Source: Clostridiales bacterium | Lineage (GTDB): Bacteria > Bacillota > Clostridia > Oscillospirales > Oscillospiraceae | DNA length: 6,646 nt | Direction of reading: 5' to 3' | NCBI GenBank assembly: GCA_021205375.1 | Contig: JAJPXR010000088.1 | Coordinates: forward strand, 1 to 6,646 | Shown: positions 1-6,646 of the stretch, in pieces | How the letters are laid out: every line of letters starts with the position of its first letter | Numbering within the stretch: the first letter of the stretch is position 1 | Notes under the pieces: generated by a model | The model's input: only the letters and a program-made list of their open reading frames with translations | The model's database searches: none | Told to the model about the DNA's origin: nothing | Program-made: the position numbers and the translations under genes

Positions 1-748
1 CGGTGATGTTGTTCTCCGCGCCGTCGATGGTGCCGTTCTGCATGGCGGTGTAGACCTCGCTGATGCCCATAACAGTGGAGGAGCCGCCCAGAGCAGCCAT
101 CATGTCGGTGGCGATGGTGGAGTCCATGGTGCGGATCTTCAGGCCCTTCAGGTCATCGGGGCTGTAGATGGGGGTGTCAGCGGTGTAGAAGGAACGGGCG
201 CCGGAGTCGAACCAGGTCAGGCCGATGAAGCCGTCGCTCTCGGTCAGGCCCATCAGGGTCTCGCCGATCTCGCCGTCCATGACCTCGAAGTAATGCTCTT
301 CACTCTCGAACAGGTAGGGCAGGGAGGCCACGTCCCAGGTGGAGTTGAAGTTGGACAGGGTGGAAGCGGAGACCTTCGCCATTTCCAGCGCGCCGGCCTG
401 GATGCTGGCGATGTTGTCGGACTCGCTGCCCAGGGTGCCGTTGGCCTTGATGGTGATGGTGATGGTGCCGCCGGAGGCTTCCTCGACCGCCTCAGCGAAG
501 GAGGTCAACTGGATGTGGATGGCGTGGTCCTCGGCCAGGCCGTGGGACAGGACCAGGTTGAAGGTCTGCTCGTCGCCGGAAGCGGCGGTGGTGTCGCTGT
601 CGGTGGTGGCGGCGGCGGAGCTGTCGCTGTCACTGTCGGTGGTGGTAGTGGTGCTGCTGCTGGAGCTGCCGCCGCAGGCCGCCATGGTGAACATCATAGC
701 AGCCGCGCAGAACGCAGCCAGGATGGAACGGGTGATTCTGTTTTTCAT
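1..748 (-). CDS. dctP: TRAP transporter solute-binding lipoprotein DctP (partial, C-terminus outside window)
   Basis: Extracytoplasmic receptor of a tripartite ATP-independent periplasmic (TRAP) transporter, which hands an organic acid or similar solute to DctQ/DctM membrane subunits for ion-driven uptake. 249 codons are visible; family members are usually 320-350 residues, so roughly the last quarter lies beyond position 1. Residues 1-25 form a lipoprotein signal ending in TMAAC with Cys25 as lipidation site. A Ser/Thr/Asp/Ala linker of about 30 residues follows, then the mature domain. Family hallmarks are DLKGLKIRT near residue 206, where the Arg is the conserved carboxylate-binding position of the DctP family, and GISEVYTAMQNGTIDGAENN close to the window edge. 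The start is fixed by AAGGAGG seven bases upstream of ATG. It lies 56 bases after the YcxB-like gene on the same strand with no clear promoter between, so co-transcription is likely. DctQ and DctM are expected further left. The solute cannot be told from the sequence. Confidence 0.93.
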   Translation of the reverse strand, partial: MKNRITRSILAAFCAAAMMFTMAACGGSSSSSTTTTTDSDSDSSAAATTDSDTTAASGDEQTFNLVLSHGLAEDHAIHIQLTSFAEAVEEASGGTITITIKANGTLGSESDNIASIQAGALEMAKVSASTLSNFNSTWDVASLPYLFESEEHYFEVMDGEIGETLMGLTESDGFIGLTWFDSGARSFYTADTPIYSPDDLKGLKIRTMDSTIATDMMAALGGSSTVMGISEVYTAMQNGTIDGAENNIT

Positions 749-772
749 GTGATTTCCTCCTTGCATATTTCA

Positions 773-791
773 CGGCGCGCCTGTCGCGCCG
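773..791 (-). other. GC-only intercistronic hairpin between ycxB-like gene and dctP
   Basis: CGGCGCG (773-779) and CGCGCCG (785-791) are a perfect 7-bp inverted repeat with a 5-base loop. It lies just after the YcxB-like stop and ahead of the dctP ribosome-binding site. No run of U follows on the minus strand, so a strong intrinsic terminator is unlikely. It could be an mRNA processing or stability structure that sets different levels of the two proteins; that role is inference. Confidence 0.45.
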
Positions 792-804
792 CGTTGGACA
801 TGGT

Positions 805-1374
805 TCAGTTCCTGTGCAGGCGGTCCTTGACGGCCTGGCGCAGGTCGTGGAAGTTCATCATCAGCAGTGAGGTGTCCTGCCACTTCTTGCCGGTCTTTTC
901 CACGATAAAGTGCCGGAATGCGTCGGGTTTCGGGGGGTCCAAGGTGTTTTTGTCCAGCATAACGGCGTTCTGCCGGTCGAAGAACAGGTAAAAGTAGTCC
1001 CCCTCCTCCACCAGCCGGTCCACGGCGGCGTATTTGTAGAGCTGTTTGCCCTCCACCACCCGGACGGAGGACTCGCCGAACTGGAGCGTCACGGTGCTGA
1101 CCGCGCCGTTCCGAGCCTCGATGACCCCCTCGGCCTTCACCTTGCTGGGGAAGTCCATCGCCACGATGAACCAGCAGCCAATGAGCAGACAAAGGACCTT
1201 GATGCCCACGTGGACACTGGTGAACAGGGCCACGGCGATCAGCGCCAGCCCGATCAGCGCCCGGATGATGATCCTCAGTCGGTCATAGGTGAAGTACTCC
1301 GCCCGAAACACCTTTTGAATGGTCGGCTCGTCATAGGTTATGCTGGCGGTGTACTGTATCTTACTCTTTTTCAT
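805..1374 (-). CDS. YcxB-like two-helix membrane protein
   Basis: A 189-residue membrane protein of unknown function resembling the YcxB-like family. The N-terminal 34 residues are soluble. Two adjacent hydrophobic helices follow at about 35-53 and 56-73, joined by a tight turn. The C-terminal part (about 80-189) is beta-rich and contains YKYAAVDRLVEEGDYFYLFF (113-132), followed by a stretch ending near DKNTL; this 'tyrosine, line-up, display' pattern is what suggests YcxB. The reading frame stays open up to 1449, but I chose the ATG at 1374 because AAAGG lies six bases upstream and MKKSK is a natural N-terminus. The longer version would run through the dyad at 1418-1443. It precedes dctP and may share its transcript, although YcxB proteins are not a known TRAP component. 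No catalytic residues are evident. Family assignment is from pattern memory and moderately secure; function is unknown. Confidence 0.75.
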   Translation of the reverse strand: MKKSKIQYTASITYDEPTIQKVFRAEYFTYDRLRIIIRALIGLALIAVALFTSVHVGIKVLCLLIGCWFIVAMDFPSKVKAEGVIEARNGAVSTVTLQFGESSVRVVEGKQLYKYAAVDRLVEEGDYFYLFFDRQNAVMLDKNTLDPPKPDAFRHFIVEKTGKKWQDTSLLMMNFHDLRQAVKDRLHRN

Positions 1375-1417
1375 AAACCGCCTTTCCCTTGAAACACCCG
1401 GCTGGGTTGTGCATTTT

Positions 1418-1443
1418 GACTGGATACACCTTGTATACCAGTC
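1418..1443. promoter_or_regulatory. Bulged inverted repeat, possible operator or leader hairpin upstream of ycxB-like/dctP
   Basis: GACTGGATACA (1418-1428) pairs with TGTATACCAGTC (1432-1443), giving 11 base pairs with a single bulged A and a 3-base gap. A further GACTGG lies at 1493-1498. The dyad sits about ten bases downstream of the start site predicted from the promoter at 1459-1489. It contains GTATAC, a core found in some GntR-type operators. It could be a repressor site controlling the YcxB-like gene and dctP, or an RNA hairpin in the leader. No regulator gene is visible in the window. Confidence 0.5.
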
Positions 1444-1458
1444 ATACACTAGAATCTT

Positions 1459-1489
1459 ATTACAAATCCCAGTAAAAATCTATTGACAA
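1459..1489 (-). promoter_or_regulatory. Possible sigma-A promoter for ycxB-like gene and dctP
   Basis: On the minus strand TTGTCA (1489-1484, 5/6 match to the -35 consensus) and TGTAAT (1464-1459, 5/6 match to the -10) are 19 bases apart, longer than the usual 17. The stretch is AT-rich and lies between the ppdK terminator and the YcxB-like start. An alternative is an extended -10-like TGGTATACA inside the dyad (1440-1432). Which one is used cannot be decided by eye. Confidence 0.35.
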
Positions 1490-1563
1490 GTTGACTGGAA
1501 AAACTGCTTTATTTTTGGTGATTTTGACGATTCACCGGGAATACCGCTTAAAAGCATTTTTTC

Positions 1564-1583
1564 CGAACGTTTTTCGAACGTTT
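1564..1583. repeat. Short direct repeat CGAACGTTT with 11-base period
   Basis: CGAACGTTT occurs at 1564-1572 and again at 1575-1583, one helical turn apart. It lies in the spacer between the ppdK terminator and the YcxB-like promoter. Same-face spacing would suit a protein binding site, but no known operator fits. The spacing and orientation do not match the GAAC-N4-GTTC LexA box. Confidence 0.3.
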
Positions 1584-1625
1584 GACCCGGTCCCGCGCCG
1601 CCGGGAAAAGCGCGGTTTGCGCAAA

Positions 1626-1655
1626 ATCCCCCGGTCCGGAAACAGACCGGGGGAT
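1626..1655 (-). terminator. Rho-independent terminator of ppdK
   Basis: An 11-bp perfect stem (1626-1636 with 1645-1655; core CCCCCGGTC/GACCGGGGG) encloses an 8-base loop and is followed on the minus strand by UUUU. It begins 17 bases after the ppdK stop codon. It separates ppdK from the YcxB-like/dctP unit, which therefore needs its own promoter. Confidence 0.88.
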
Positions 1656-1672
1656 CGGTTATTCAGGCAGGA

Positions 1673-4303
<2,631 letters not shown>

Positions 4304-4373
4304 GGATACGATACATCTCCTTTGATAAGATAAATGTAGCAGCTTCGTCCCCTCTGACGCTTCAACTGCCTTG

Positions 4374-4397
4374 CAGACCACATAAGATGTGGGTCTG
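4374..4397 (-). promoter_or_regulatory. Hairpin at the 5' end of the ppdK leader
   Basis: On the minus strand CAGACCCACAT (4397-4387) pairs with ATGTGGTCTG (4383-4374), 10 base pairs with one bulged C and a CTT loop. The predicted transcription start (about 4398-4396) places this stem at the very 5' end of a leader of about 95 bases. Terminal stems of this kind can protect mRNA from 5'-end-dependent decay; that role here is inference. No riboswitch class is recognised in the rest of the leader. Confidence 0.5.
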
Positions 4398-4403
4398 TCT
4401 ATC

Positions 4404-4431
4404 ATTATACCAAACATTTCGCATTTTGCAA
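4404..4431 (-). promoter_or_regulatory. Sigma-A promoter of ppdK
   Basis: On the minus strand TATAAT (4409-4404) is a perfect -10 preceded by TGG, giving an extended -10 TGGTATAAT. TTGCAA (4431-4426) is a 4/6 match to the -35 with a 16-base spacer. It lies about 100 bases upstream of the ppdK ATG in an AT-rich stretch. Confidence 0.8.
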
Positions 4432-4432
4432 C

Positions 4433-4560
4433 CGGTACTTTTGGTTAAGTTGTAAAAATAATTGAAGCGGAAAGGTCGGCAAACGGAAACAGCGCCGCAG
4501 GAAGGCTCCCGCAGCGCTGAAAAAAAAACGATTTGACCGGCTTTTTTGATGGTGATGGCA
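4433..4560. other. Non-coding spacer with an imperfect hairpin
   Basis: No convincing gene. It holds an imperfect hairpin at 4491-4518 (AGCGC...GCGCT with two internal mismatches) beside a run of nine A (4520-4528) on the plus strand. On the minus strand the T run precedes the stem instead of following it, so it does not read as an ordinary terminator in either direction. Confidence 0.4.
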
Positions 4561-4620
4561 CCAAACCCCTCCACCATGCTTCGCATGGTCCCCCTCCCCT
4601 TTCAGGGGAGGCGAGGGGGA
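4561..4620 (+). repeat. Paired-hairpin interspersed repeat, copy A
   Basis: Begins CCAAACCCCTCC. Hairpin 1 is ACCATGC/GCATGGT (4573-4579 with 4583-4589, TTC loop). Hairpin 2 is CCTCCCCT/AGGGGAGG (4593-4600 with 4604-4611, TTC loop). It shares outer edge and hairpin 2 with copies B and C, but hairpin 1 has a different sequence that still pairs perfectly. It points towards copy B in the opposite orientation. It has no coding content. Confidence 0.85.
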
Positions 4621-4729
4621 TAGTATTTGTCAATTAGTTAGCGTTTTTGCTCAAGTAAGAGAAATTGGGAATATCATTCACCAAATAGAAACACTTTACC
4701 TGTAACGAAGTGCCATTCCGCAATTGACC
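4621..4729. other. AT-rich interior between inverted repeat copies A and B
   Basis: 109 bases without an open gene. The inner ends carry GTCAATT (4630-4636) and its reverse complement AATTGAC (4722-4728), which extends the symmetry of the flanking copies. With A and B it forms a 232-base unit with inverted ends, resembling a MITE-like or decayed element. No flanking target duplication is evident by eye. Confidence 0.45.
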
Positions 4730-4792
4730 ACCCCTCTTGCCTCCCCTGAAAGGGGAGGAGGGCCGCCGCCTTCAGGCGGTGGCGGAGGGGTT
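4730..4792 (-). repeat. Paired-hairpin interspersed repeat, copy B (inverted)
   Basis: Reverse-complement copy of the same repeat. Hairpin 2 is at 4740-4747/4751-4758 with a GAA loop on the plus strand. Hairpin 1 is at 4762-4770/4775-4783 with loop TTCA. In its own orientation it is almost identical to copy C through both hairpins. It lies 67 bases downstream of the HD gene stop and may lie in that gene's 3' UTR. It has no U run, so it is not a classical terminator. Confidence 0.85.
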
Positions 4793-4834
4793 CCGCTAGA
4801 ATTATCCTCAAGGCTGATTCAAAGGGATAACCAG

Positions 4835-4859
4835 AATTGCACATTGCTAATTGCACATT
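4835..4859. repeat. Tandem AATTGCACATT repeat, 14-base period
   Basis: AATTGCACATT occurs at 4835-4845 and 4849-4859, ending at the HD gene stop codon (TAA on the minus strand, 4861-4859). The two units are exact over 11 bases. The function is unknown; it may be a slippage-prone remnant of a larger low-complexity spacer repeat. Confidence 0.5.
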
Positions 4860-5320
4860 TAAGTATTCGCTCTGCGGAAATAATCCCGCATAGCCACCCA
4901 GTCGTCCACCAGGTTGACCAGCACGGCCTCCCGGCTGTGGGGCGCGTGGCGGGACACCGGCCACATATGGGAGAGGATGATGTTTTCCTCCTTGGGGGTC
5001 AGGTCGGTGATCTTCCGGGCGTTGGCCGCCGCCTCCTCCGGGTGGTTGAGGATGACCCAGCCGTGATATCCGGCAGGGCGGCAGGTCTTATCGTGGTAAA
5101 AGAGGTCGTGGAGCATGGCGGCCCGCGCCGTGGCCCGTGCGTCCAGTCCCAGCCGCCGGGCGATGCGGTAGGACAGCAGCGCCACCCGGACGGTGTGGTC
5201 GTAGCGGTTGACGTTCCGGTGATGGGAATAGCGCCTGATTTGCCGCAGCTCCGGCCGCAGGGCCAGGGACCCCACTGCCTCTGTGAAATCGCTCTGCCAG
5301 TTCCAGCCTTTTTGAGCCAT
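4859..5320 (-). CDS. HD-domain protein, putative metal-dependent phosphohydrolase
   Basis: A 153-residue soluble, presumably cytoplasmic protein with a single HD domain; no second domain, membrane helix or signal peptide. HD-superfamily motifs visible in order: His42 in RYDHTVRVA, His71-Asp72 in AAMLHDLFYHD, His93 in NHPEEAA, His118 in ILSHMWP, and Asp139/Asp140 in NLVDDWVAMRD. These could supply the H...HD...H...D metal-binding set of phosphohydrolases. The substrate (nucleotide, cyclic nucleotide or other phosphate ester) cannot be told. The frame can be opened three codons earlier at a GTG (5329-5327), but that GTG is part of the Shine-Dalgarno AGAGGTG (5333-5327), so ATG at 5320 is preferred, with MAQKGWNWQ as N-terminus. 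It follows the parvulin-like lipoprotein on the same strand after an 84-base gap containing a terminator-like dyad and a promoter-like sequence, so it may be expressed separately. Confidence 0.85.
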   Translation of the reverse strand: MAQKGWNWQSDFTEAVGSLALRPELRQIRRYSHHRNVNRYDHTVRVALLSYRIARRLGLDARATARAAMLHDLFYHDKTCRPAGYHGWVILNHPEEAAANARKITDLTPKEENIILSHMWPVSRHAPHSREAVLVNLVDDWVAMRDYFRRANT

Positions 5321-5328
5321 AAAAATCA

Positions 5329-5361
5329 CCTCTGGCGTTGATTATAACACAACGCCAGAGG
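5329..5361 (-). terminator. Perfect 12-bp dyad: likely terminator of the parvulin-like gene, overlapping the HD gene's promoter and RBS
   Basis: Arms 5350-5361 and 5329-5340 (CCTCTGGCGTTG/CAACGCCAGAGG on the minus strand) are perfectly complementary over 12 bp with a 9-base loop. UGAUUUUU follows on the minus strand, as in an intrinsic terminator, and the dyad lies 44 bases after the upstream stop codon. The downstream arm includes part of the HD gene's Shine-Dalgarno and the loop contains TATAAT. Confidence 0.65.
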
Positions 5362-5370
5362 GTTTGTCTG
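5341..5370 (-). promoter_or_regulatory. Possible extended -10 promoter for the HD-domain gene, inside the dyad loop
   Basis: On the minus strand TGTTATAAT (5349-5341) is a perfect extended -10 and exactly fills the loop of the dyad. CAGACA (5370-5365) is a 4/6 -35 with an 18-base spacer. The predicted start, near 5335-5333, would leave a very short leader of about 13-15 bases beginning at the Shine-Dalgarno. The -10 is strong, but use as a promoter is unproven. Confidence 0.5.
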
Positions 5371-5404
5371 TGGAAATTTCTGAAAAATTTTTGTTACGAA
5401 AGCG

Positions 5405-6508
5405 TTAAGACGCGTCGGCGGAGCTGTCGGCAGCCTCCTGCGCGGCGCTGACCACGGTTTGCAGCTCGGTCAGGTTCTCCAGGAAGGTCTGGGCGTCCAG
5501 CTTGTCGTAGGCGTTGGCCAGCTCGACCTCGGCCTCATCCGCCCAGGTGGTCATCAGGGTGTTGAAATCGTCGCTGAGGTAATCCTCTTCCAGGGCGTCC
5601 ATGTCCACGTCCAGCCGCATCACCACGAAATAGCCATAGCTGGTCTGGTCGGTCATGCCCAGCTCGCCCACCTCCAGGGCGGACACAGCCTCCTTGAAGC
5701 CGTCCACCAGGGAGTCGTCGTCGCTGTAGGAGTATTCGTCGGTGTTGCCGTCGGCGTTCTGCTCCTGGTACTCCATGAACTTCTCCAGCAGCGCGTCGCC
5801 CTCCAGGGCGCTCAGCTCGTCGTAAATCTCCTGGGCCTGGGTCTTGGCCTCGGCCACCGCGTCCTCGTCGTCCTCGTCGGCCTCGAGGAGGATGTAACGG
5901 CAGTTATAGATGCCGTTGTCGGTGATGTAGTCCTGGAGGGTCTCCTCGGTGGCCTCCCGCTCGCCGCCCACGGCGTAAAGCACCTCCTGGAGCTTGGTGG
6001 CCATCTGGTACTGCGTGTAGATCTTCCCCTGTTCCTCGGCGCTGGTGCAGAAGTAGAGCATGGAGTAATCGTCCTGCATGTCTATATAATCCTGCACGTC
6101 GCTTTCCTCGTCCTCGGTCAGGGCCAGCTCGTACTCCTCCGCCTTCTGGTTCATGGCGGTGTAGCCGACCACCGCCTGATAAGCGTACTCCTTCAGGTTG
6201 TCGGCGGCGGTGACGCCGTCGCTGACCTCGGCGGTCAGGTCCAGTGTCTCGCCGTAGTAGGAGTAATAATAGGCCATCTGGGTCTCATAGTAAGACAGCC
6301 AGTAGCACAGGGAAAGGGCGGTGACGTCCTCGCCGTTGACGGTCATCACCACGGTGTCGTTTTTCAGCTTGCCGTCGGTCAGGTACTTGACCTCGTCGTT
6401 GGTCGCCTTGGTGATGATCTGCTCGTCGGTGAGCTCGCCGCCGCAGCCGGTCAGCAGGGACATTGCCAGGGCCAGGCAAAGCCCCAGCGCAAGAATACGT
6501 TTTTTCAT
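5405..6508 (-). CDS. Parvulin/SurA-like lipoprotein, putative extracytoplasmic foldase or chaperone
   Basis: A 367-residue lipoprotein. Residues 1-22 form a signal peptide ending in the lipobox LLTGC (Cys22), so it should be anchored outside the membrane. Residues about 53-75 carry TVNGEDVTALSLCYWLSYY, a SurA/PrsA-type N-terminal signature, followed by a helical, tyrosine-rich chaperone-like region to about 195. Residues about 203-300 resemble a parvulin (PpiC-type) rotamase domain: CRYILLEAD at its start and GELGMTDQTSYGYFVVMRLD at its end. The usual parvulin histidines (HIL and GYH positions) are Tyr205 and Phe294, so isomerase activity is doubtful. The protein is strongly acidic, with clusters such as EADEDDEDA. 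The start is fixed by AGGAGG six bases before ATG. PrsA-type foldases help secreted proteins fold; a role here as holdase is inference. Gene name prsA is not assigned because the domain is divergent. Confidence 0.85.
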   Translation of the reverse strand: MKKRILALGLCLALAMSLLTGCGGELTDEQIITKATNDEVKYLTDGKLKNDTVVMTVNGEDVTALSLCYWLSYYETQMAYYYSYYGETLDLTAEVSDGVTAADNLKEYAYQAVVGYTAMNQKAEEYELALTEDEESDVQDYIDMQDDYSMLYFCTSAEEQGKIYTQYQMATKLQEVLYAVGGEREATEETLQDYITDNGIYNCRYILLEADEDDEDAVAEAKTQAQEIYDELSALEGDALLEKFMEYQEQNADGNTDEYSYSDDDSLVDGFKEAVSALEVGELGMTDQTSYGYFVVMRLDVDMDALEEDYLSDDFNTLMTTWADEAEVELANAYDKLDAQTFLENLTELQTVVSAAQEAADSSADAS

Positions 6509-6562
6509 TGGAATCCTCCTAAAAAATAGATGCGCGAATGTGCGAAAATTGGCAAACTAAAT

Positions 6563-6593
6563 ATGATATTTCTTTTATTTAGCCGCGTGCCAA
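6563..6593 (-). promoter_or_regulatory. Possible promoter of the parvulin-like gene, with -35 at the edge of repeat copy C
   Basis: On the minus strand TTGGCA (6593-6588, 5/6) and TATCAT (6568-6563, 5/6) are 19 bases apart, in AT-rich DNA about 55 bases upstream of the ATG. Four bases of the -35 (TTGG) belong to the outer end of repeat copy C. The spacer is longer than ideal, so this is tentative. Confidence 0.35.
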
Positions 6594-6646
6594 ACCCCTC
6601 CGCCACCGCCTAAAGGCGGCGGCCCTCCTCCCCTTTCAGGGGAGGC
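6590..6646 (+). repeat. Paired-hairpin interspersed repeat, copy C (runs to window edge)
   Basis: Begins CCAAACCCCTCC like copy A. Hairpin 1 has GCC-A-CCGCC (6602-6610), loop TAAA and GGCGG-C-GGC (6615-6623). Hairpin 2 is CCTCCCCT/AGGGGAGG (6627-6634 with 6638-6645, TTC loop). It is nearly identical to copy B read in the opposite direction. The right end is cut by the window, so it is unknown whether an inverted partner follows as for A and B. Confidence 0.85.

Noticed and set aside
1375..1449. N-terminal extension of the YcxB-like protein starting at 1449
   Set aside because: The extension would be coded by the dyad and AT-rich promoter region and looks unlike a protein start. ATG 1374 has a suitable AAAGG at six bases.
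1565..1583. Possible LexA (SOS) box around GAACGTTTTTCGAAC
   Set aside because: The Firmicute LexA site needs GAAC-N4-GTTC. Here the two GAAC units are in direct orientation and wrongly spaced.
4304..4417. N-terminal extension of PPDK to 4417
   Set aside because: It would begin upstream of the predicted transcription start, overlap the -10 region, and add residues absent from the PPDK family.
4491..4528. Imperfect hairpin next to nine A, considered as a terminator
   Set aside because: On the plus strand the stem is followed by A, not T. On the minus strand the T run precedes the stem and only GUUUCCGUUU follows, so neither direction gives a proper terminator.
4561..4792. CRISPR array or insertion sequence
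   Set aside because: There are only two copies here, in opposite orientation, with one unique interior and no transposase. Direct repeats with regular spacers are absent.
5327..5329. GTG start for the HD-domain protein
   Set aside because: The GTG is itself part of the Shine-Dalgarno AGAGGTG that serves the ATG nine bases later.
5459..6529. Long plus-strand open frame opposite the parvulin-like lipoprotein
   Set aside because: Its Val/Leu/Gly/His-rich translation is typical of the complement of an acidic GC-rich gene. The minus strand has a signal peptide, lipobox and a strong RBS.

Overview
The window looks like a chromosomal piece of a GC-rich anaerobic Firmicute. My best guess is the Oscillospiraceae (Flavonifractor, Oscillibacter or Intestinimonas type), which is an inference from style and not a database result. 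The signs are GC-rich coding DNA separated by AT-rich spacers with sigma-A-like promoters, strong AGGAGG ribosome-binding sites, lipobox lipoproteins, a pyruvate phosphate dikinase, a TRAP transporter receptor, and short GC-rich interspersed repeats carrying two hairpins each.

All five genes lie on the minus strand, so transcription runs from high to low coordinates. From right to left: (1) the window edge carries repeat copy C (6590-6646), whose outer edge touches a possible promoter; (2) a parvulin/SurA-like lipoprotein (6508-5405); (3) a compact dyad (5329-5361) that can be read as the terminator of that gene and also holds a -10 box and the Shine-Dalgarno of the next one; (4) an HD-domain protein (5320-4859); (5) a 430-base spacer (4433-4858) with two inverted repeat copies (A, B) enclosing 109 bases; (6) ppdK (4303-1673), with a clear extended -10 promoter, a leader that begins with a hairpin, and a strong terminator; (7) a spacer with a bulged dyad in front of a YcxB-like membrane protein (1374-805); (8) after 56 bases, the TRAP solute receptor DctP (748 to beyond the left edge).

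The genes do not form one pathway. PPDK is central carbon metabolism (interconversion of pyruvate and PEP using ATP/AMP and phosphate/PPi), DctP serves uptake of an organic acid or similar solute, the parvulin-like lipoprotein is probably an extracytoplasmic folding factor, and the HD protein is a likely metal-dependent phosphohydrolase of unknown substrate. I do not see a new defence system, mobile element with a transposase, CRISPR array, tRNA or rRNA. The points most worth a second look are the fused terminator/promoter/RBS element, the paired-hairpin repeat family with structure-preserving variation, the PPDK that lacks the usual regulatory threonine, and the parvulin domain without its histidines.
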